Notes: generated from the letters alone by a model not told the origin. A DNA stretch of 64,000 bases from Amycolatopsis viridis (GCF_011758765.1 NZ_JAANOU010000001.1:1426001-1490000); one strand, 5' to 3'. Positions 24,437-33,400 are shown, counted from the first letter of the stretch. Numbers and translations: made by a program.

Positions 24437-24811
24437 ATGGCTGTTCGGTCGAAGCGGGCGTGGACCCGTCCGCACGACTGGGCCGAGGTCGTGCTCGGAC
24501 TGGTGGCCCTGCTGACGCCGTTGTGGGCGAGTACCGACAACGCCGCGATGTGGACGATGATCGTGCTCGGCGCCCTCATCGCCCTGGACGGTCTGCTGTC
24601 GCTGGCCGTGCCGGGTCTGGTGTACGGCGAGGGACTCCAGGTCGTCCTCGGCGCGCTGCTGTTCATCGCACCGTGGGTGATGACCTACACGGGCCTGGGC
24701 GTGGCGGCCTGGTCGTCGTGGATCATCGGTGCCCTGACGGTGATCGCCGGCCTGGCGGCCCTGCCGGTGGCGAACTCCGTGCACCGCGGCGGAATGAGGA
24801 CCGCGCACTGA
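24437..24811 (+). CDS. SPW repeat membrane protein
   Basis: The 124-residue protein has four hydrophobic segments arranged as two repeats. Each repeat contains a small-Pro-Trp element at the end of a helix (LLTPLWAS and LFIAPWVMTY), which defines the SPW family. Function is unknown. GGAGG lies seven to eight bases before the ATG. The TetR gene starts 29 bp downstream on the same strand, so the pair may be an operon in which TetR controls this membrane protein. The 278-bp gap upstream (24159-24436) contains only AT-richer sequence near 24300-24345 that could hold its promoter. Confidence 0.85.
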   Translation: MAVRSKRAWTRPHDWAEVVLGLVALLTPLWASTDNAAMWTMIVLGALIALDGLLSLAVPGLVYGEGLQVVLGALLFIAPWVMTYTGLGVAAWSSWIIGALTVIAGLAALPVANSVHRGGMRTAH

Positions 24812-24840
24812 GCGCGGTGGGGAAGCGAGAGGCGGGCGGA

Positions 24841-25431
24841 GTGGCGCGGTCCGATCACGAGGACGATCTCCCGGCCAAGGAGCGCATCCTGCGCGCGGCC
24901 GAGGACCTGTTCGCGGAAAGCGGTTTCGACGCCACTCCGACCTCCCGGATCGCCGAGCGCGCGGGGGTGCCCAAGGGGCTCGTGCACTATTACTTCCGCC
25001 GCAAACCGGACCTGCTCAGTGCGCTGGTCAAGCGGCTGCCCGAGGAGCAGGTCGACGCCGCCCGCGTCGTGGTGCCGGGCGACATCGCGGAAAGCCTGCG
25101 GCGGCTGGTTTCCGAGCTCGACGCACGCCTGGCCCGGTCCCGGATGCTGTCGCACCTGCTGTGGCGCGAGGCGGACACGCACCGGGCGGTGCGGGACGCG
25201 TTGCACGAGCGGTTCCAGCAACTGGTCCGGCAGGTGCGGGCGGTGATCGTCGCCGCCGGGGGTGGTGAGCTGGCGGTCGCCGACGTGGACAGCGCGGCCG
25301 GGCTGCTCGCGCTCGCGGTGAGCTACCGGCATTCGGTGGCGCGGCACGCCGCCGACGACCCGCAAGACCTGATGGAACGCGAGCTGAACTTCGTCGCCGA
25401 GGCTCTGACGGCCCGGCCCGCACCGGGTTAG
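24841..25431 (+). CDS. TetR family transcriptional regulator
   Basis: The 196-residue protein has a TetR N-terminal domain ([48 protein letters not shown], about residues 12-58) and a helical ligand-binding C-terminus. The GTG at 24841 has GAGAGG upstream; an in-frame GTG at 24817 is possible. It follows the SPW gene by 29 bp. Its TAG overlaps the stop of the converging methylmalonyl-CoA epimerase gene by 4 bp. No operator was recognised. Confidence 0.9.
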   Translation: MARSDHEDDLPAKERILRAAEDLFAESGFDATPTSRIAERAGVPKGLVHYYFRRKPDLLSALVKRLPEEQVDAARVVVPGDIAESLRRLVSELDARLARSRMLSHLLWREADTHRAVRDALHERFQQLVRQVRAVIVAAGGGELAVADVDSAAGLLALAVSYRHSVARHAADDPQDLMERELNFVAEALTARPAPG

Positions 25432-25871
25432 TGCGCGGCGGCCGGTTCCACCAGTTCGACGAGGACGCCACCGGCGTCCTTGGGGTGCACGAAGTTGACC
25501 TTGCTGTTCGCGGTGCCGCGCCGGGCCTTGTCGTACAGCAGCCGCAGTCCCTTGGCCCGCAGCGCCTCCGCCGCGGCTTCGACGTCGGTGACGCGGTAGG
25601 CGAGCTGCTGCAGGCCCGGCCCCTTGGTGTCCAGGAACTTGCCGATCGTCGAGTCCGGGCGCAGCGGGGCGAGCAGCTGGATCGCCGGGCCGGACTCGTC
25701 GCCGGGCGCGTGCAGCATCGCCTCGCGCACGCCCTGCTCCTCGTTGACCTCGGAGTGCGTGGCGACCAGGCCGAAGTTCGACGCGTAGAACTCGATCGCG
25801 GCGTCCAGGTCGGCGACGGCGACACCGACGTGGTCGATGGTCGTCACGAACGGCTTCAGCGCGTCATCCAT
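25428..25871 (-). CDS. mce: Methylmalonyl-CoA epimerase
   Basis: The 147-residue VOC protein begins [18 protein letters not shown] with the first metal-ligand His. It contains [30 protein letters not shown] and ends [20 protein letters not shown] with the metal-ligand Glu, as in actinobacterial Mce. It interconverts (S)- and (R)-methylmalonyl-CoA on the propionyl-CoA route. The ATG at 25871 is used although the open frame runs further upstream. It is divergent from thiolase and MeaB, genes of the same metabolic area. The mutase itself is not in the window. Confidence 0.95.
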   Translation of the reverse strand: MDDALKPFVTTIDHVGVAVADLDAAIEFYASNFGLVATHSEVNEEQGVREAMLHAPGDESGPAIQLLAPLRPDSTIGKFLDTKGPGLQQLAYRVTDVEAAAEALRAKGLRLLYDKARRGTANSKVNFVHPKDAGGVLVELVEPAAAH

Positions 25872-25988
25872 GGTGGTCAGGATAGGCCGCGGGGTCCGGG
25901 TCCGGTCGTGCCGCGGCTCACACCTGTACTGGACGGCCGCTCCGGGTATCGTCGAAGCGACCGCCGTTGCTCGTTTTTGGAGGCTGCC

Positions 25989-27176
25989 GTGTCCGGTTCC
26001 GTCATCCTGGGTGCCGCTCGTACCCCGATCGGGCGTCTGCTCGGATCCCTCAAGGACTTCACCGGGGCCCAGCTCGGCGGGATCGCCATCAAGGCGGCGC
26101 TGGAGCAGGCCGGGGTGTCGCCGGACGCCGTCCAGTACACGATCATGGGCCAGGTCCTCACCGCGGGCGCGGGGCAGATCCCGGCGCGGCAGGCCGCGGT
26201 CGCCGCCGGCATCCCGATGGACGTGCCCGCGCTGACCATCAACAAGGTGTGCCTGTCCGGTCTGGACGCGATCGCGCTGGCCGACCAGCTCATCCGCGCC
26301 GGCGAGTTCGACCTGGTGGTGGCGGGCGGCCAGGAGTCGATGACCCAGGCGCCGCACCTGCTGCCCAAGTCGCGTTCCGGCTTCAAGTACGGCGACACCA
26401 CGCTGCTCGACCACATGGCCTACGACGGCTTGTTCTGCGCGTTCGACCAGTGCGCGATGGGTGCCTCGACCGAGAAGTACAACTCCCGCTACGGCATCAC
26501 CCGCGAGGATCAGGACGCCTTCTCGGCCCGCTCGCACGAGCGCGCGGTGGCTGCCGCCGGCGCCGGCCGGTTCAAGGCCGAGATGGCCCCGGTGACGATC
26601 CCGCAGCGCAAGGGCGACCCGATCGTCTTCGACACCGACGAGGGCGTGCGTGCCGGCACCACGGCGGAGAGCCTGGCGAAGCTGCGCCCGGCGTTCGCCT
26701 CCGACGGCACCATCACCGCGGGCTCGGCTTCGCAGATCTCCGACGGCGCAGCCGCGGTAGTCGTCGCCAGCCGGGCCAAGGCGGAGGAGCTGGGTCTGGA
26801 GCCGCTGGCCGAGATCGGCGCGCACGGGGTGGTCGCCGGTCCGGACGCGAGCCTGCACGAGCAGCCGGCCAACGCGATCAAGGCCGCGCTCGCGAAGGCG
26901 AAGCTCGACGCGAGCGCGCTGGACCTGGTGGAGATCAACGAGGCGTTCGCCGCGGTGGGCCTGGTGTCGACCGAGAAGCTCGGCATCGACCCGGAGATCG
27001 TCAACGTCGACGGCGGTGCCATCGCCCTCGGCCACCCGATCGGCGCGTCCGGCGCCCGGCTGGCCGTGCACCTGGTGCACGAACTGCGCCGCCGCGGTGG
27101 CGGCCTCGGTGCGGCCGGCCTGTGCGGTGGCGGTGGCCAGGGTGACGCGCTGCTGATCAAGGTGCCCACCCGGTAG
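25989..27176 (+). CDS. Acetyl-CoA C-acetyltransferase (thiolase)
   Basis: The 395-residue thiolase has all catalytic residues: Cys in [13 protein letters not shown], His in [16 protein letters not shown] and Cys in [13 protein letters not shown]. It joins or cleaves acetyl-CoA units in short-chain acyl-CoA metabolism. The GTG at 25989 has GGAGG upstream. Its TAG overlaps the GTG of meaB by one base, so the two are translationally coupled; the thiolase, MeaB and divergent Mce arrangement is common in actinomycetes. An assimilatory or a degradative direction cannot be decided. Confidence 0.95.
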   Translation: MSGSVILGAARTPIGRLLGSLKDFTGAQLGGIAIKAALEQAGVSPDAVQYTIMGQVLTAGAGQIPARQAAVAAGIPMDVPALTINKVCLSGLDAIALADQLIRAGEFDLVVAGGQESMTQAPHLLPKSRSGFKYGDTTLLDHMAYDGLFCAFDQCAMGASTEKYNSRYGITREDQDAFSARSHERAVAAAGAGRFKAEMAPVTIPQRKGDPIVFDTDEGVRAGTTAESLAKLRPAFASDGTITAGSASQISDGAAAVVVASRAKAEELGLEPLAEIGAHGVVAGPDASLHEQPANAIKAALAKAKLDASALDLVEINEAFAAVGLVSTEKLGIDPEIVNVDGGAIALGHPIGASGARLAVHLVHELRRRGGGLGAAGLCGGGGQGDALLIKVPTR

Positions 27177-28141
27177 TGCCGCTGGACGTCGCGGACCTCG
27201 TCGACCGCGCGCGGAACGGGCAACCGCGCGCGGTCGCCAGGCTGATCTCCCTGGTCGAGGACGCGCACCCGGCTTTGCGCGAGGTGGCCGCGGCGCTCAC
27301 GCCGCACACCGGGCACGCGCGGGTGATCGGCCTGACCGGGCCGCCCGGGGTCGGCAAGTCGACCTCGACGTCGGTGCTGGTGTCGGCGTTGCGCGCGGAG
27401 GGCAAGCGGGTGGGCGTGCTCGCGATCGACCCGTCGTCACCGTTCTCCGGGGGTGCGCTGCTCGGCGACCGGATCCGGATGACCGAGCACGCGAGCGATT
27501 CCGGCGTTTTCATCCGATCCATGGCGACCCGCGGCCATCTCGGCGGCCTGTCCTGGGCGACGCCGCAGGCGGTGCGGGTGCTCGACGCCGCCGGGTTCGA
27601 CGTCGTGCTGATCGAGACCGTGGGCGTCGGGCAGTCCGAAGTGGACGTCGTGCGGCTCGCCGACACCACGGTGGTGCTGCTGGCACCCGGTCTCGGCGAC
27701 GGTGTCCAGGCGGCGAAGGCCGGGGTGCTCGAGATCGCCGACGTGTTCGTGGTGAACAAGGCCGACCGCGAGGGCGTGGACACCGTGGTGCGCGATCTGA
27801 AGCAGCTGATCGCCTTCGCCCGCCGCGAGATCCGGGGGGAGAGCTGGCGGCAGCCGGTCGTGCGGACCGTGGCCGCCCGCGGCGAGGGTGTGCCGGAGCT
27901 GGTGAAGGCGTTGTCCGGGCACCACGACTGGCTGGTCGCGCACGGGGAGCTGGCTCGCCGCCGGGCCGACCGTGCCGCGAGCGAGGTGGCGGCGATCGCG
28001 TTGCGGGAGCTACGGGCCCGCCTGACCGACCCGCACCGCGGTGGACATCTGCCGTCGGTTGCGAAGAAGGTGGCCGACCAGGCGCTGGACCCCTACGCCG
28101 CCGCGGACGAGCTGCTGGCCGCGCTCAGGGACGAGGCGTAG
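27176..28141 (+). CDS. meaB: Methylmalonyl-CoA mutase-associated GTPase MeaB
   Basis: The 321-residue G protein has the P-loop GLTGPPGVGKST, the MeaB-specific RSMATRGHLGGLS, IETVGVGQSEVDVV (switch region and base-binding site) and VVNKADREG (G4). It gates cobalamin loading and protects methylmalonyl-CoA mutase. The GTG start overlaps the thiolase stop by one base. Its 3' end overlaps the 3' end of the converging MocR gene by 17 bp. Confidence 0.95.
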   Translation: MPLDVADLVDRARNGQPRAVARLISLVEDAHPALREVAAALTPHTGHARVIGLTGPPGVGKSTSTSVLVSALRAEGKRVGVLAIDPSSPFSGGALLGDRIRMTEHASDSGVFIRSMATRGHLGGLSWATPQAVRVLDAAGFDVVLIETVGVGQSEVDVVRLADTTVVLLAPGLGDGVQAAKAGVLEIADVFVVNKADREGVDTVVRDLKQLIAFARREIRGESWRQPVVRTVAARGEGVPELVKALSGHHDWLVAHGELARRRADRAASEVAAIALRELRARLTDPHRGGHLPSVAKKVADQALDPYAAADELLAALRDEA

Positions 28142-29492
28142 CGACGGCGCGCAGCCCCTCCACCAGCGCCGCCACCGCGGGGCCGAACGCGTGCTCGGCG
28201 GGGGTTCCGTAGCCGACCACGATTCCGCCGGGGCCGCTCGTCATCCAATGGCGGCTGAGCTGGTCCACCGCCACCGAACGCCTGCGCACCGCCCGCACGG
28301 CCGCTTCCTCGTCCGGCACCTTCAGCACCAGGTGCAAGCCGGCGGAAATGCCCTCCGGGACGAACTCCGGTGGCAGCGCGGCGAGCAGCCGGTCGCGGCG
28401 ACGGCGGTAGGCGGTCCGGCGCTGGCGAACGTGCCGGTCGTAGGCGCCCGAGGTCAGCAGGTCGGCGAGGATCAGGTGGTCCAGCACGGGGGGCCGCCAG
28501 CCCAGCTCCGCCATCCGGTCGCGCACCGGCGTGACCAGCCGGCGGGGGAGGACCAGCCAGCCGATGCGCAACGACGGCGCGAGCGTCTTGCTCACCCCGC
28601 CGGCGTAGACGATCCGTTCCGGCGCCAGGGACTGCACCGCGCCGAGTGGCTGGCGGTCGAACCGGAACTCGCCGTCGTAGTCGTCCTCGATCACGAGGCC
28701 GCCTGCCGCCGCCCAGCCGGCGAGCGCCGACCGGCGTTCCGGCGCGAGCGTGACGCCCAGCGGGTACTGGTGCGCGGGCGTCACCACCACGACCGGACTG
28801 TCCAGTTCGGACACGCGGAGGCCGCGCTCGTCCACCGGCACCGGGACGGTCTTCGCTCCGCCCCGCGCCGCGGCCAGGCGGAATTCGGGCAGCGAGGGGT
28901 CCTCGAAGGCGATCTCGCCGTACAACTGCCCCAGCACGGTGATGGCTTGCAAGTACCCGCCGCAGACCACGATGCGGTCCGGTTCGGCGAGGACGCCGCG
29001 GCTGCGCGCGAGGTACCGCGCCAGCGCTTCGCGGAGCGCGGCCGGCCCGGCCGGGTCGCCGTAGTCGAACGAGCCGGCCGGCATCGCGTGCAGGACGCGC
29101 CGGGTGGCCGAGGCCCAGGCCGCGCGCGGGAAGGACGACAGGTCGGGCCGCCCGGGGAACAGGTCCCAGCGCGCGTCGCGCAGCCACGCCGCCGATGCCG
29201 GTCCGGCCTTCTCGCGGGCTTCGGCGGGAGCGCGGGTGACAGCGGCGACCCGGGTGGGGGCGCCCTGGCGGCTGCGCAGGTAGCCCTCGGCCGTCAGGTC
29301 GCCGTACACACGGGTGATGGTGCCGCGGGCGACGCCGAGGTCGGCCGCGAGCGCGCGGGTGGACGGCAGCGCCGTGCCGGGTGCGAGGCGGCCGTCACGG
29401 ATGGCGGAGCGCAGCGCGCCGGTCAGTCCGCGGCGGCCCGTACCTGGATCCCAGTCGAGGTGGAGATCGGAACTGGACCACGAACGTGCCAT
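28125..29492 (-). CDS. MocR/PdxR-type regulator (GntR helix-turn-helix fused to aminotransferase)
   Basis: The 455-residue fusion has an N-terminal GntR winged helix (LTGALRSAIRDGRLAPGTALPSTRALAADLGVARGTITRVYGDL). A class I aminotransferase fold follows from about residue 110, including VTPAHQYPLG, IEDDYDGEFRF and GGVSKTLAPSLRIGW with the PLP-binding Lys. MocR proteins use PLP as a sensor and often control the adjacent divergent gene. Divergent here are a carboxymuconolactone-decarboxylase-family gene and an isocitrate-lyase-family gene. Direct repeats of TGGTCCAGTT at its 5' end are the probable operator. The ATG at 29492 is the likely start; the open frame extends to 29540. Confidence 0.92.
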   Translation of the reverse strand: MARSWSSSDLHLDWDPGTGRRGLTGALRSAIRDGRLAPGTALPSTRALAADLGVARGTITRVYGDLTAEGYLRSRQGAPTRVAAVTRAPAEAREKAGPASAAWLRDARWDLFPGRPDLSSFPRAAWASATRRVLHAMPAGSFDYGDPAGPAALREALARYLARSRGVLAEPDRIVVCGGYLQAITVLGQLYGEIAFEDPSLPEFRLAAARGGAKTVPVPVDERGLRVSELDSPVVVVTPAHQYPLGVTLAPERRSALAGWAAAGGLVIEDDYDGEFRFDRQPLGAVQSLAPERIVYAGGVSKTLAPSLRIGWLVLPRRLVTPVRDRMAELGWRPPVLDHLILADLLTSGAYDRHVRQRRTAYRRRRDRLLAALPPEFVPEGISAGLHLVLKVPDEEAAVRAVRRRSVAVDQLSRHWMTSGPGGIVVGYGTPAEHAFGPAVAALVEGLRAVATPRP

Positions 29493-29504
29493 GAAACTGG
29501 ACCA
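29471..29504. promoter_or_regulatory. Direct repeats, probable MocR operator
   Basis: AACTGGACCA occurs exactly at 29471-29480 and 29495-29504, 24 bp apart, close to the divergent start of the partner gene. Directly repeated half-sites fit the head-to-tail DNA recognition of MocR/PdxR dimers. One copy overlaps the first codons of the regulator gene itself, implying autoregulation or a slightly later start codon. Confidence 0.65.
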
Positions 29505-29525
29505 TACCCGTAGGCCAGCGCGGGC

Positions 29526-29531
29526 TAGGTT
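29526..29531 (+). promoter_or_regulatory. -10 element of a probable leaderless transcript
   Basis: TAGGTT (TANNNT) lies seven bases before the ATG at 29539, the spacing that puts transcription start on the start codon. No ribosome-binding site precedes that ATG. It is 22 bp downstream of the second MocR half-site. Confidence 0.55.
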
Positions 29532-29538
29532 GGGTGTC

Positions 29539-30003
29539 ATGACGAAGCGAATCCAGTTGTCGGCCGCGCTGCCCGACGCCTACCGCGCGATCCGCGACCT
29601 GCACACCGTGGTCGAGAAGGCGGCCGCGAACGCCGGTCTCGACCAGCGGCTGATCGAGCTGGTCAAGATCCGCGCGTCGATGCTCAACGGGTGTGCCTTC
29701 TGCCTCGACATGCACTCCCAGGACGCGCGCAAGCTCGGTGAGAGCGAGCGCCGGATCGTCATGGTCAGCGCGTGGCGGGAGACCGACCTCTACACCGAGC
29801 AGGAGCGGGCCGCGCTCGCGCTGACCGAGGCGATAACCCGGCTGTCGGAGCACCAGGACGTGCCCGACGACGTGTACGAGCAGGCGACGAGCGTGTTCAC
29901 CGAGGAGCAGTACGTCGCAGTCGCCTGGGCGGCGGCGGTGATCAACACGTTCAACCGGGTCGGCGTGACCAGCCGCAAGGCGCTGCCGGCGGAGCCGAAG
30001 TGA
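29539..30003 (+). CDS. Carboxymuconolactone decarboxylase (AhpD-like) family protein
   Basis: The 154-residue helical protein has the redox CxxC with its usual partners, MLNGCAFCLDMHSQDARKLG (about residues 50-68), and the later EQYVAVAWAAAVINTFNR block. This places it in the AhpD/peroxidase-like branch of the family, not among true decarboxylases. It probably acts in peroxide or carbonyl detoxification. It is coupled to the next gene by a GTGA overlap and is divergent from the MocR regulator, its likely controller. Confidence 0.92.
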   Translation: MTKRIQLSAALPDAYRAIRDLHTVVEKAAANAGLDQRLIELVKIRASMLNGCAFCLDMHSQDARKLGESERRIVMVSAWRETDLYTEQERAALALTEAITRLSEHQDVPDDVYEQATSVFTEEQYVAVAWAAAVINTFNRVGVTSRKALPAEPK

Positions 30004-30713
30004 CGGCCGCGGCGTTGCGGGCACTGCACGTGCCGGGTGACCCGCTGATCCTGCCGAACGCGTGGGACGCCGACAGCGCCCGGCTCGTCGCGGAGGCCAA
30101 CTTTCCCGTGGTGGCCACGTCGTCGGTCGCGGTGGCCGCGTCGCTCGGCTACCCCGACGGGGAGGTGGCGCCGGTGCAGGAGATGTTCGCCGCCGCGGCA
30201 CGCATCGCGCGGGCCGTGCCGGTGCCGGTGACGGTGGACGCCGAGGGCGGGTACGGCTTGCCCGGGCCCGAGTTCGCCGACCGGCTGCTCGCGACCGGGG
30301 CGGTCGGGTGCAACTACGAGGACACCGATCACGCCGGTGGCGGGCTGCGACCGGTGGACGAGCAGGCCGCCCGCCTCGCCGCGATCCGCGAAGCCGCGGG
30401 CGCGGACCTGGTCCTCAACGCCCGCATCGACGTGTTCCTGACAGCCGCCGACGCGCGCGCCGTGCTGCCCGAGGCGATCGAGCGGGCCCGCGCCTACCTC
30501 GACGCCGGCGCGGACTGCGTGTACCCGATCCTGCTGCGCGACCGCGACGTGCTGGCCGAATTCGTGCAGGCGGTGCGCCCGGCCGCGGTGAACGCGAACG
30601 GCCCGGACTTCGCGGCGCTGGCGGAACTGGGCGTGGCGCGGATCTCGCTGGGCGCCGGCCTGTGGCGGGACGCGCGCGGCTGGCTGGCCGAGCACCTGAA
30701 GTCCCTGCGCTGA
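30000..30713 (+). CDS. Isocitrate lyase/phosphoenolpyruvate mutase family protein
   Basis: The 237-residue TIM barrel has LILPNAWDADSARLV at the start, VPVTVDAEGGYG (metal-binding Asp/Glu region), GCNYEDTDHAGGG, and LNARIDVFL. It belongs to the oxaloacetate-decarboxylase-like or carboxyvinyl-phosphonate mutase-like group that forms or cleaves C-C bonds next to a carboxylate. The KKCGH loop of true isocitrate lyase is absent, so that activity is unlikely. The GTG start overlaps the previous stop (GTGA). The substrate is unknown. Confidence 0.9.
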   Translation: MTAAALRALHVPGDPLILPNAWDADSARLVAEANFPVVATSSVAVAASLGYPDGEVAPVQEMFAAAARIARAVPVPVTVDAEGGYGLPGPEFADRLLATGAVGCNYEDTDHAGGGLRPVDEQAARLAAIREAAGADLVLNARIDVFLTAADARAVLPEAIERARAYLDAGADCVYPILLRDRDVLAEFVQAVRPAAVNANGPDFAALAELGVARISLGAGLWRDARGWLAEHLKSLR

Positions 30714-30714
30714 A

Positions 30715-30744
30715 CGCCCGGGGAGGAGCGCACCTCCCCGGGCG
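30715..30744. terminator. Strong hairpin between converging genes
   Basis: A perfect 12-bp stem (CGCCCGGGGAGG and its complement) with a 6-base loop begins two bases after the isocitrate-lyase-family stop and precedes the stop of the converging manA-like gene by 18 bp. It suits both strands. Confidence 0.8.
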
Positions 30745-30762
30745 CCGGGCCGGACGAACCCG

Positions 30763-31788
30763 TCAGCGCGCCCGCGGGACCGGCGGCCGGCAGCGGATGA
30801 CGGTCAGGTCGCCGGACAGTTCGAGCTGCCCGGCGGCGTGCGGCACCACGAGCGTCTCGCCCTTGGCGAGGGACAGCTCGCCACCGCGCTCCGTGCGCAG
30901 CGTGCCCTGCCCGTCGAGCACCACCAGCACGGCGAACGACGGGTCGAGCGCGAGCGCGGGCGCGGGGCGCAGCTGGTCGGCGCGGAAGAACTCCGCCGAC
31001 CCGGCCGCCAGCAGGTCCACAGTGGACCCTTCGGCGCCGGCGGTGCGCTTGACGATCGACGCCAGCCGCTCGTCGTCCCAGCCCGAGGTGTCCAGCGCCT
31101 GCAACGCGGTGTCGAACCCGAGCCCGAGGTGTGCCTGGTCCGGGTCGTCCAGGAAGTCCCGCCACTCGATGCTCAACGAGAAGTCCGTCGGCTGTTGCAG
31201 CTCGACGACGAACACGCCCGCACCGATGGCGTGCGGCAGCCCGGCCGGGATGTAGACCGTGTCGCCGGGACGGACCGCGACGCTGTTGAGCGCGCCGAGC
31301 ATCGTGCCGGTGTCCTGCTCACGCACCCACTCGTGCACGGTGGCGGGGCTGACCGTCTCGCGGAAACCGGGGTAGACGCGCGGGTCCTCGCCGCTGGTGC
31401 CGACCACGATCCACGCCTCGGTCTTGCCGAAGTGCGAGTCGAAGTGCTTGCGCGCGAAGCCGTCAGTGGGGTGGAAGTGCACCGGTAGCCGCTGACCTGC
31501 GTCGAGCAGCTTCACGAGGAGCGCGGTGGAATCGTGGAACGCGGCGACGTGCTCGGCGCCCAGCCAGGACTCCGGGTCGGCGCGGACCGCGTCGCGCAGC
31601 CACCGGCCGTCGGGCAGCCGGGTCAGCCCGGCCTCCTCCTGGCCGAAGCGGGTGGTGGTCGAGGCGACCCAGTCCTCGGGGCCGAACGCGGAGTCCGGTC
31701 CGGACACCCCGCGCAGGGCGGCGATCGCGGCACCACCGCGGTAGAACTGGGCCGGCTGGTTGGCCGGGAGCTTGATCGGGGCGGTCAC
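30763..31788 (-). CDS. Class I mannose-6-phosphate isomerase-like protein
   Basis: A cupin-fold protein of 341 residues. Zinc ligands are in VHFHPTDGFARKHF and KTEAWIVVG, and the later HAIGAGVFVVELQQPTD region carries the conserved His and Gln. It probably interconverts mannose-6-phosphate and fructose-6-phosphate or a related sugar phosphate. Its ATG overlaps the stop of the upstream LacI-type gene by 4 bp, so regulator and enzyme form one operon controlling a specific sugar supply, unlike the housekeeping manA usually near GDP-mannose genes. No transporter is adjacent. Confidence 0.88.
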   Translation of the reverse strand: MTAPIKLPANQPAQFYRGGAAIAALRGVSGPDSAFGPEDWVASTTTRFGQEEAGLTRLPDGRWLRDAVRADPESWLGAEHVAAFHDSTALLVKLLDAGQRLPVHFHPTDGFARKHFDSHFGKTEAWIVVGTSGEDPRVYPGFRETVSPATVHEWVREQDTGTMLGALNSVAVRPGDTVYIPAGLPHAIGAGVFVVELQQPTDFSLSIEWRDFLDDPDQAHLGLGFDTALQALDTSGWDDERLASIVKRTAGAEGSTVDLLAAGSAEFFRADQLRPAPALALDPSFAVLVVLDGQGTLRTERGGELSLAKGETLVVPHAAGQLELSGDLTVIRCRPPVPRAR

Positions 31789-32816
31789 GGGGACACCTCT
31801 CCGGAGCCGCGGGGAACGAGACGCACGGGCAGCACAACCTTTCTCGGTGCGGAGGCATCACCGTTGATGCGGGCGAACAACAGCTCGGCCGCTGCCGATC
31901 CGAGACGGCTCACGTCGTGCGCGACGACGGTCACCGGCGGGTCGAGCAGATCGGCGAGTTCGAAGTCGTCGAAGCCGACGACCGCGGGGCGCGGCGTGAC
32001 GTGGGCCAGCGCGCGCAGCAGGTGGACCGTGACGCGGTTGTTGCCGGCGATGATCGCGGTGGCCGGGTCCGGGTCGGCGAGCAGCCGGGCCACCGCGTCC
32101 GCGACGCCCTGCCGGGTGGGCGGGCGCATGATCACCAGGCGCTCGTCGGGGCGCAGGCCGGCGCGAGCGCACCCGTCCCGGTAGCCGCGCAGGCGCTCGG
32201 CGGCGGTGTGGATCTCGGGCCGGTCACCGAGGAAGGCGATGCGGCGGTGACCGTGCCGGACCAGGTGGGCCACCGCCTGCACGGTGCCGCCGACGTTGTC
32301 GACCAGGACGGTGTCGGCCGCGATGTCCCCGGGCGGGCGGTCCACGAAGACCACCGGCGTGCCGGCGCGCACTTCGGGCAGGAGGTAGCCGTGCTCGCGG
32401 CCGGCCGGGACCACCAGCAGGCCGTCCACCCGGCGCGCGCAGAACTCCAGGGCCAGTTCGCGCTCGCGGTCGGGGTCCTCACCGGACGAGCCGGACAGCA
32501 GGCGCCGCCCGAACGCGGTGGCGACCTGCTCCGCCGCGCGGGTGAGCTCGGAGTAGAACGGGTTGCCCACGTCCTCCAGCACCAGGCCGATCGTGCCGGT
32601 GGTCGAGCCGCGGCGCAGGTTGCGCGCGCCGAGGTTGCGCCGGAACCCGAGCTCGTCGATGGCGGCGAGGACACGCTCGGCCGTGTCCGGGTGCACCGCG
32701 GGCTCGTCGTTGACCACGCGCGACACCGTCTTGACGCTCACTCCGGCCAGCCGGGCGACGTCGTTCATCGTGGCGCGCCGGGACGCCTTGCCCGCACCGG
32801 ACGACAACGTTGTCAT
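31785..32816 (-). CDS. LacI family transcriptional regulator
   Basis: The 343-residue protein has a LacI helix-turn-helix with hinge (MNDVARLAGVSVKTVSRVVNDEPAVHPDTAERVLAAI, split here over about residues 17-53) and a periplasmic-binding-like effector domain (GTIGLVLEDVGNPFYSEL, GLLVVPAG, AFLGDRPEIHTA, VVGFDDFELADLL). It probably binds a sugar or sugar phosphate. The ATG at 32816 sits inside a 12-bp palindrome; the internal ATG at 32768 (MNDVARL) is an alternative that would leave the palindrome in the 5' region. It is first in an operon with the mannose-6-phosphate-isomerase-like gene. Confidence 0.92.
   Translation of the reverse strand: MTTLSSGAGKASRRATMNDVARLAGVSVKTVSRVVNDEPAVHPDTAERVLAAIDELGFRRNLGARNLRRGSTTGTIGLVLEDVGNPFYSELTRAAEQVATAFGRRLLSGSSGEDPDRERELALEFCARRVDGLLVVPAGREHGYLLPEVRAGTPVVFVDRPPGDIAADTVLVDNVGGTVQAVAHLVRHGHRRIAFLGDRPEIHTAAERLRGYRDGCARAGLRPDERLVIMRPPTRQGVADAVARLLADPDPATAIIAGNNRVTVHLLRALAHVTPRPAVVGFDDFELADLLDPPVTVVAHDVSRLGSAAAELLFARINGDASAPRKVVLPVRLVPRGSGEVSP
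32803..32814. promoter_or_regulatory. LacI-type operator overlapping the regulator start
   Basis: GACAACGTTGTC is a perfect 12-bp palindrome with the central CG typical of LacI-family operators. It overlaps the first codons of the LacI gene, consistent with autoregulation and with repression of the coupled isomerase gene. Confidence 0.7.
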
Positions 32817-33026
32817 AGCGGGTGGATTCCACACCACCGGGCAGCGCGGTGTCAACCGGTGGTCACCGTGCGTCGGCCGCGTCCGCCAGTCGTGAGGATG
32901 ATCACGACCCCCGGAGTTCCGGTGACCACGATCACGGCTCACACTGGGTACCGGAACGTCCGACAGCGTGGTTGACGTCAGCGAAGTCGGACGTTTTTCC
33001 ATGTGCTTCTCACGAGGAGGAAAGCA

Positions 33027-33389
33027 GTGACCAGCAAGGCCGCTCTCGTGTTCCGCGTGGCCGCCGTCGCCGAGGCGCTGTCCTGGGCGGGTTTGCTGAT
33101 CGGGATGTTCCTGAAGTACGTCGTGGACGCCCCGAACGATGGTGGCGTGCCGGTGCTCGGGATGGTGCACGGCGTCGTCTTCGTCGTGTACGTCGTCGTC
33201 ACGCTCGCCGTGTTCAAGCCGCTGGGCTGGCGCCCGCGCGTGCTCGCCATGGCGCTGCTGGCCAGCATCCCACCGCTGTTCACCTGGTGGTTCGAGACCT
33301 GGGCGCTGCGCACCGGGAAGCTCGACGGCCCGGAGCGCCTGACCTACGGCGGCACCGGCCTGATCGTCCGGGACACCGTCTCCGCCTGA
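33027..33389 (+). CDS. DUF3817 membrane protein
   Basis: The 120-residue protein has three to four membrane helices. The N-terminal VFRVAAVAEALSWAGLLIGMFLKY and the internal MVHGVVFVVYVV with conserved His match the DUF3817 (YdzA-like) family, whose function is unknown. The GTG at 33027 follows the strong site GAGGAGG; the open frame begins at 33003. It stands alone, converging on the MarR gene. Confidence 0.9.
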   Translation: MTSKAALVFRVAAVAEALSWAGLLIGMFLKYVVDAPNDGGVPVLGMVHGVVFVVYVVVTLAVFKPLGWRPRVLAMALLASIPPLFTWWFETWALRTGKLDGPERLTYGGTGLIVRDTVSA

Positions 33390-33400
33390 CCCCGCGGCAT

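Noticed and set aside
30000-30713. True isocitrate lyase of the glyoxylate shunt
   Set aside because: It is far shorter than AceA and lacks the KKCGH catalytic loop; only the superfamily can be claimed.
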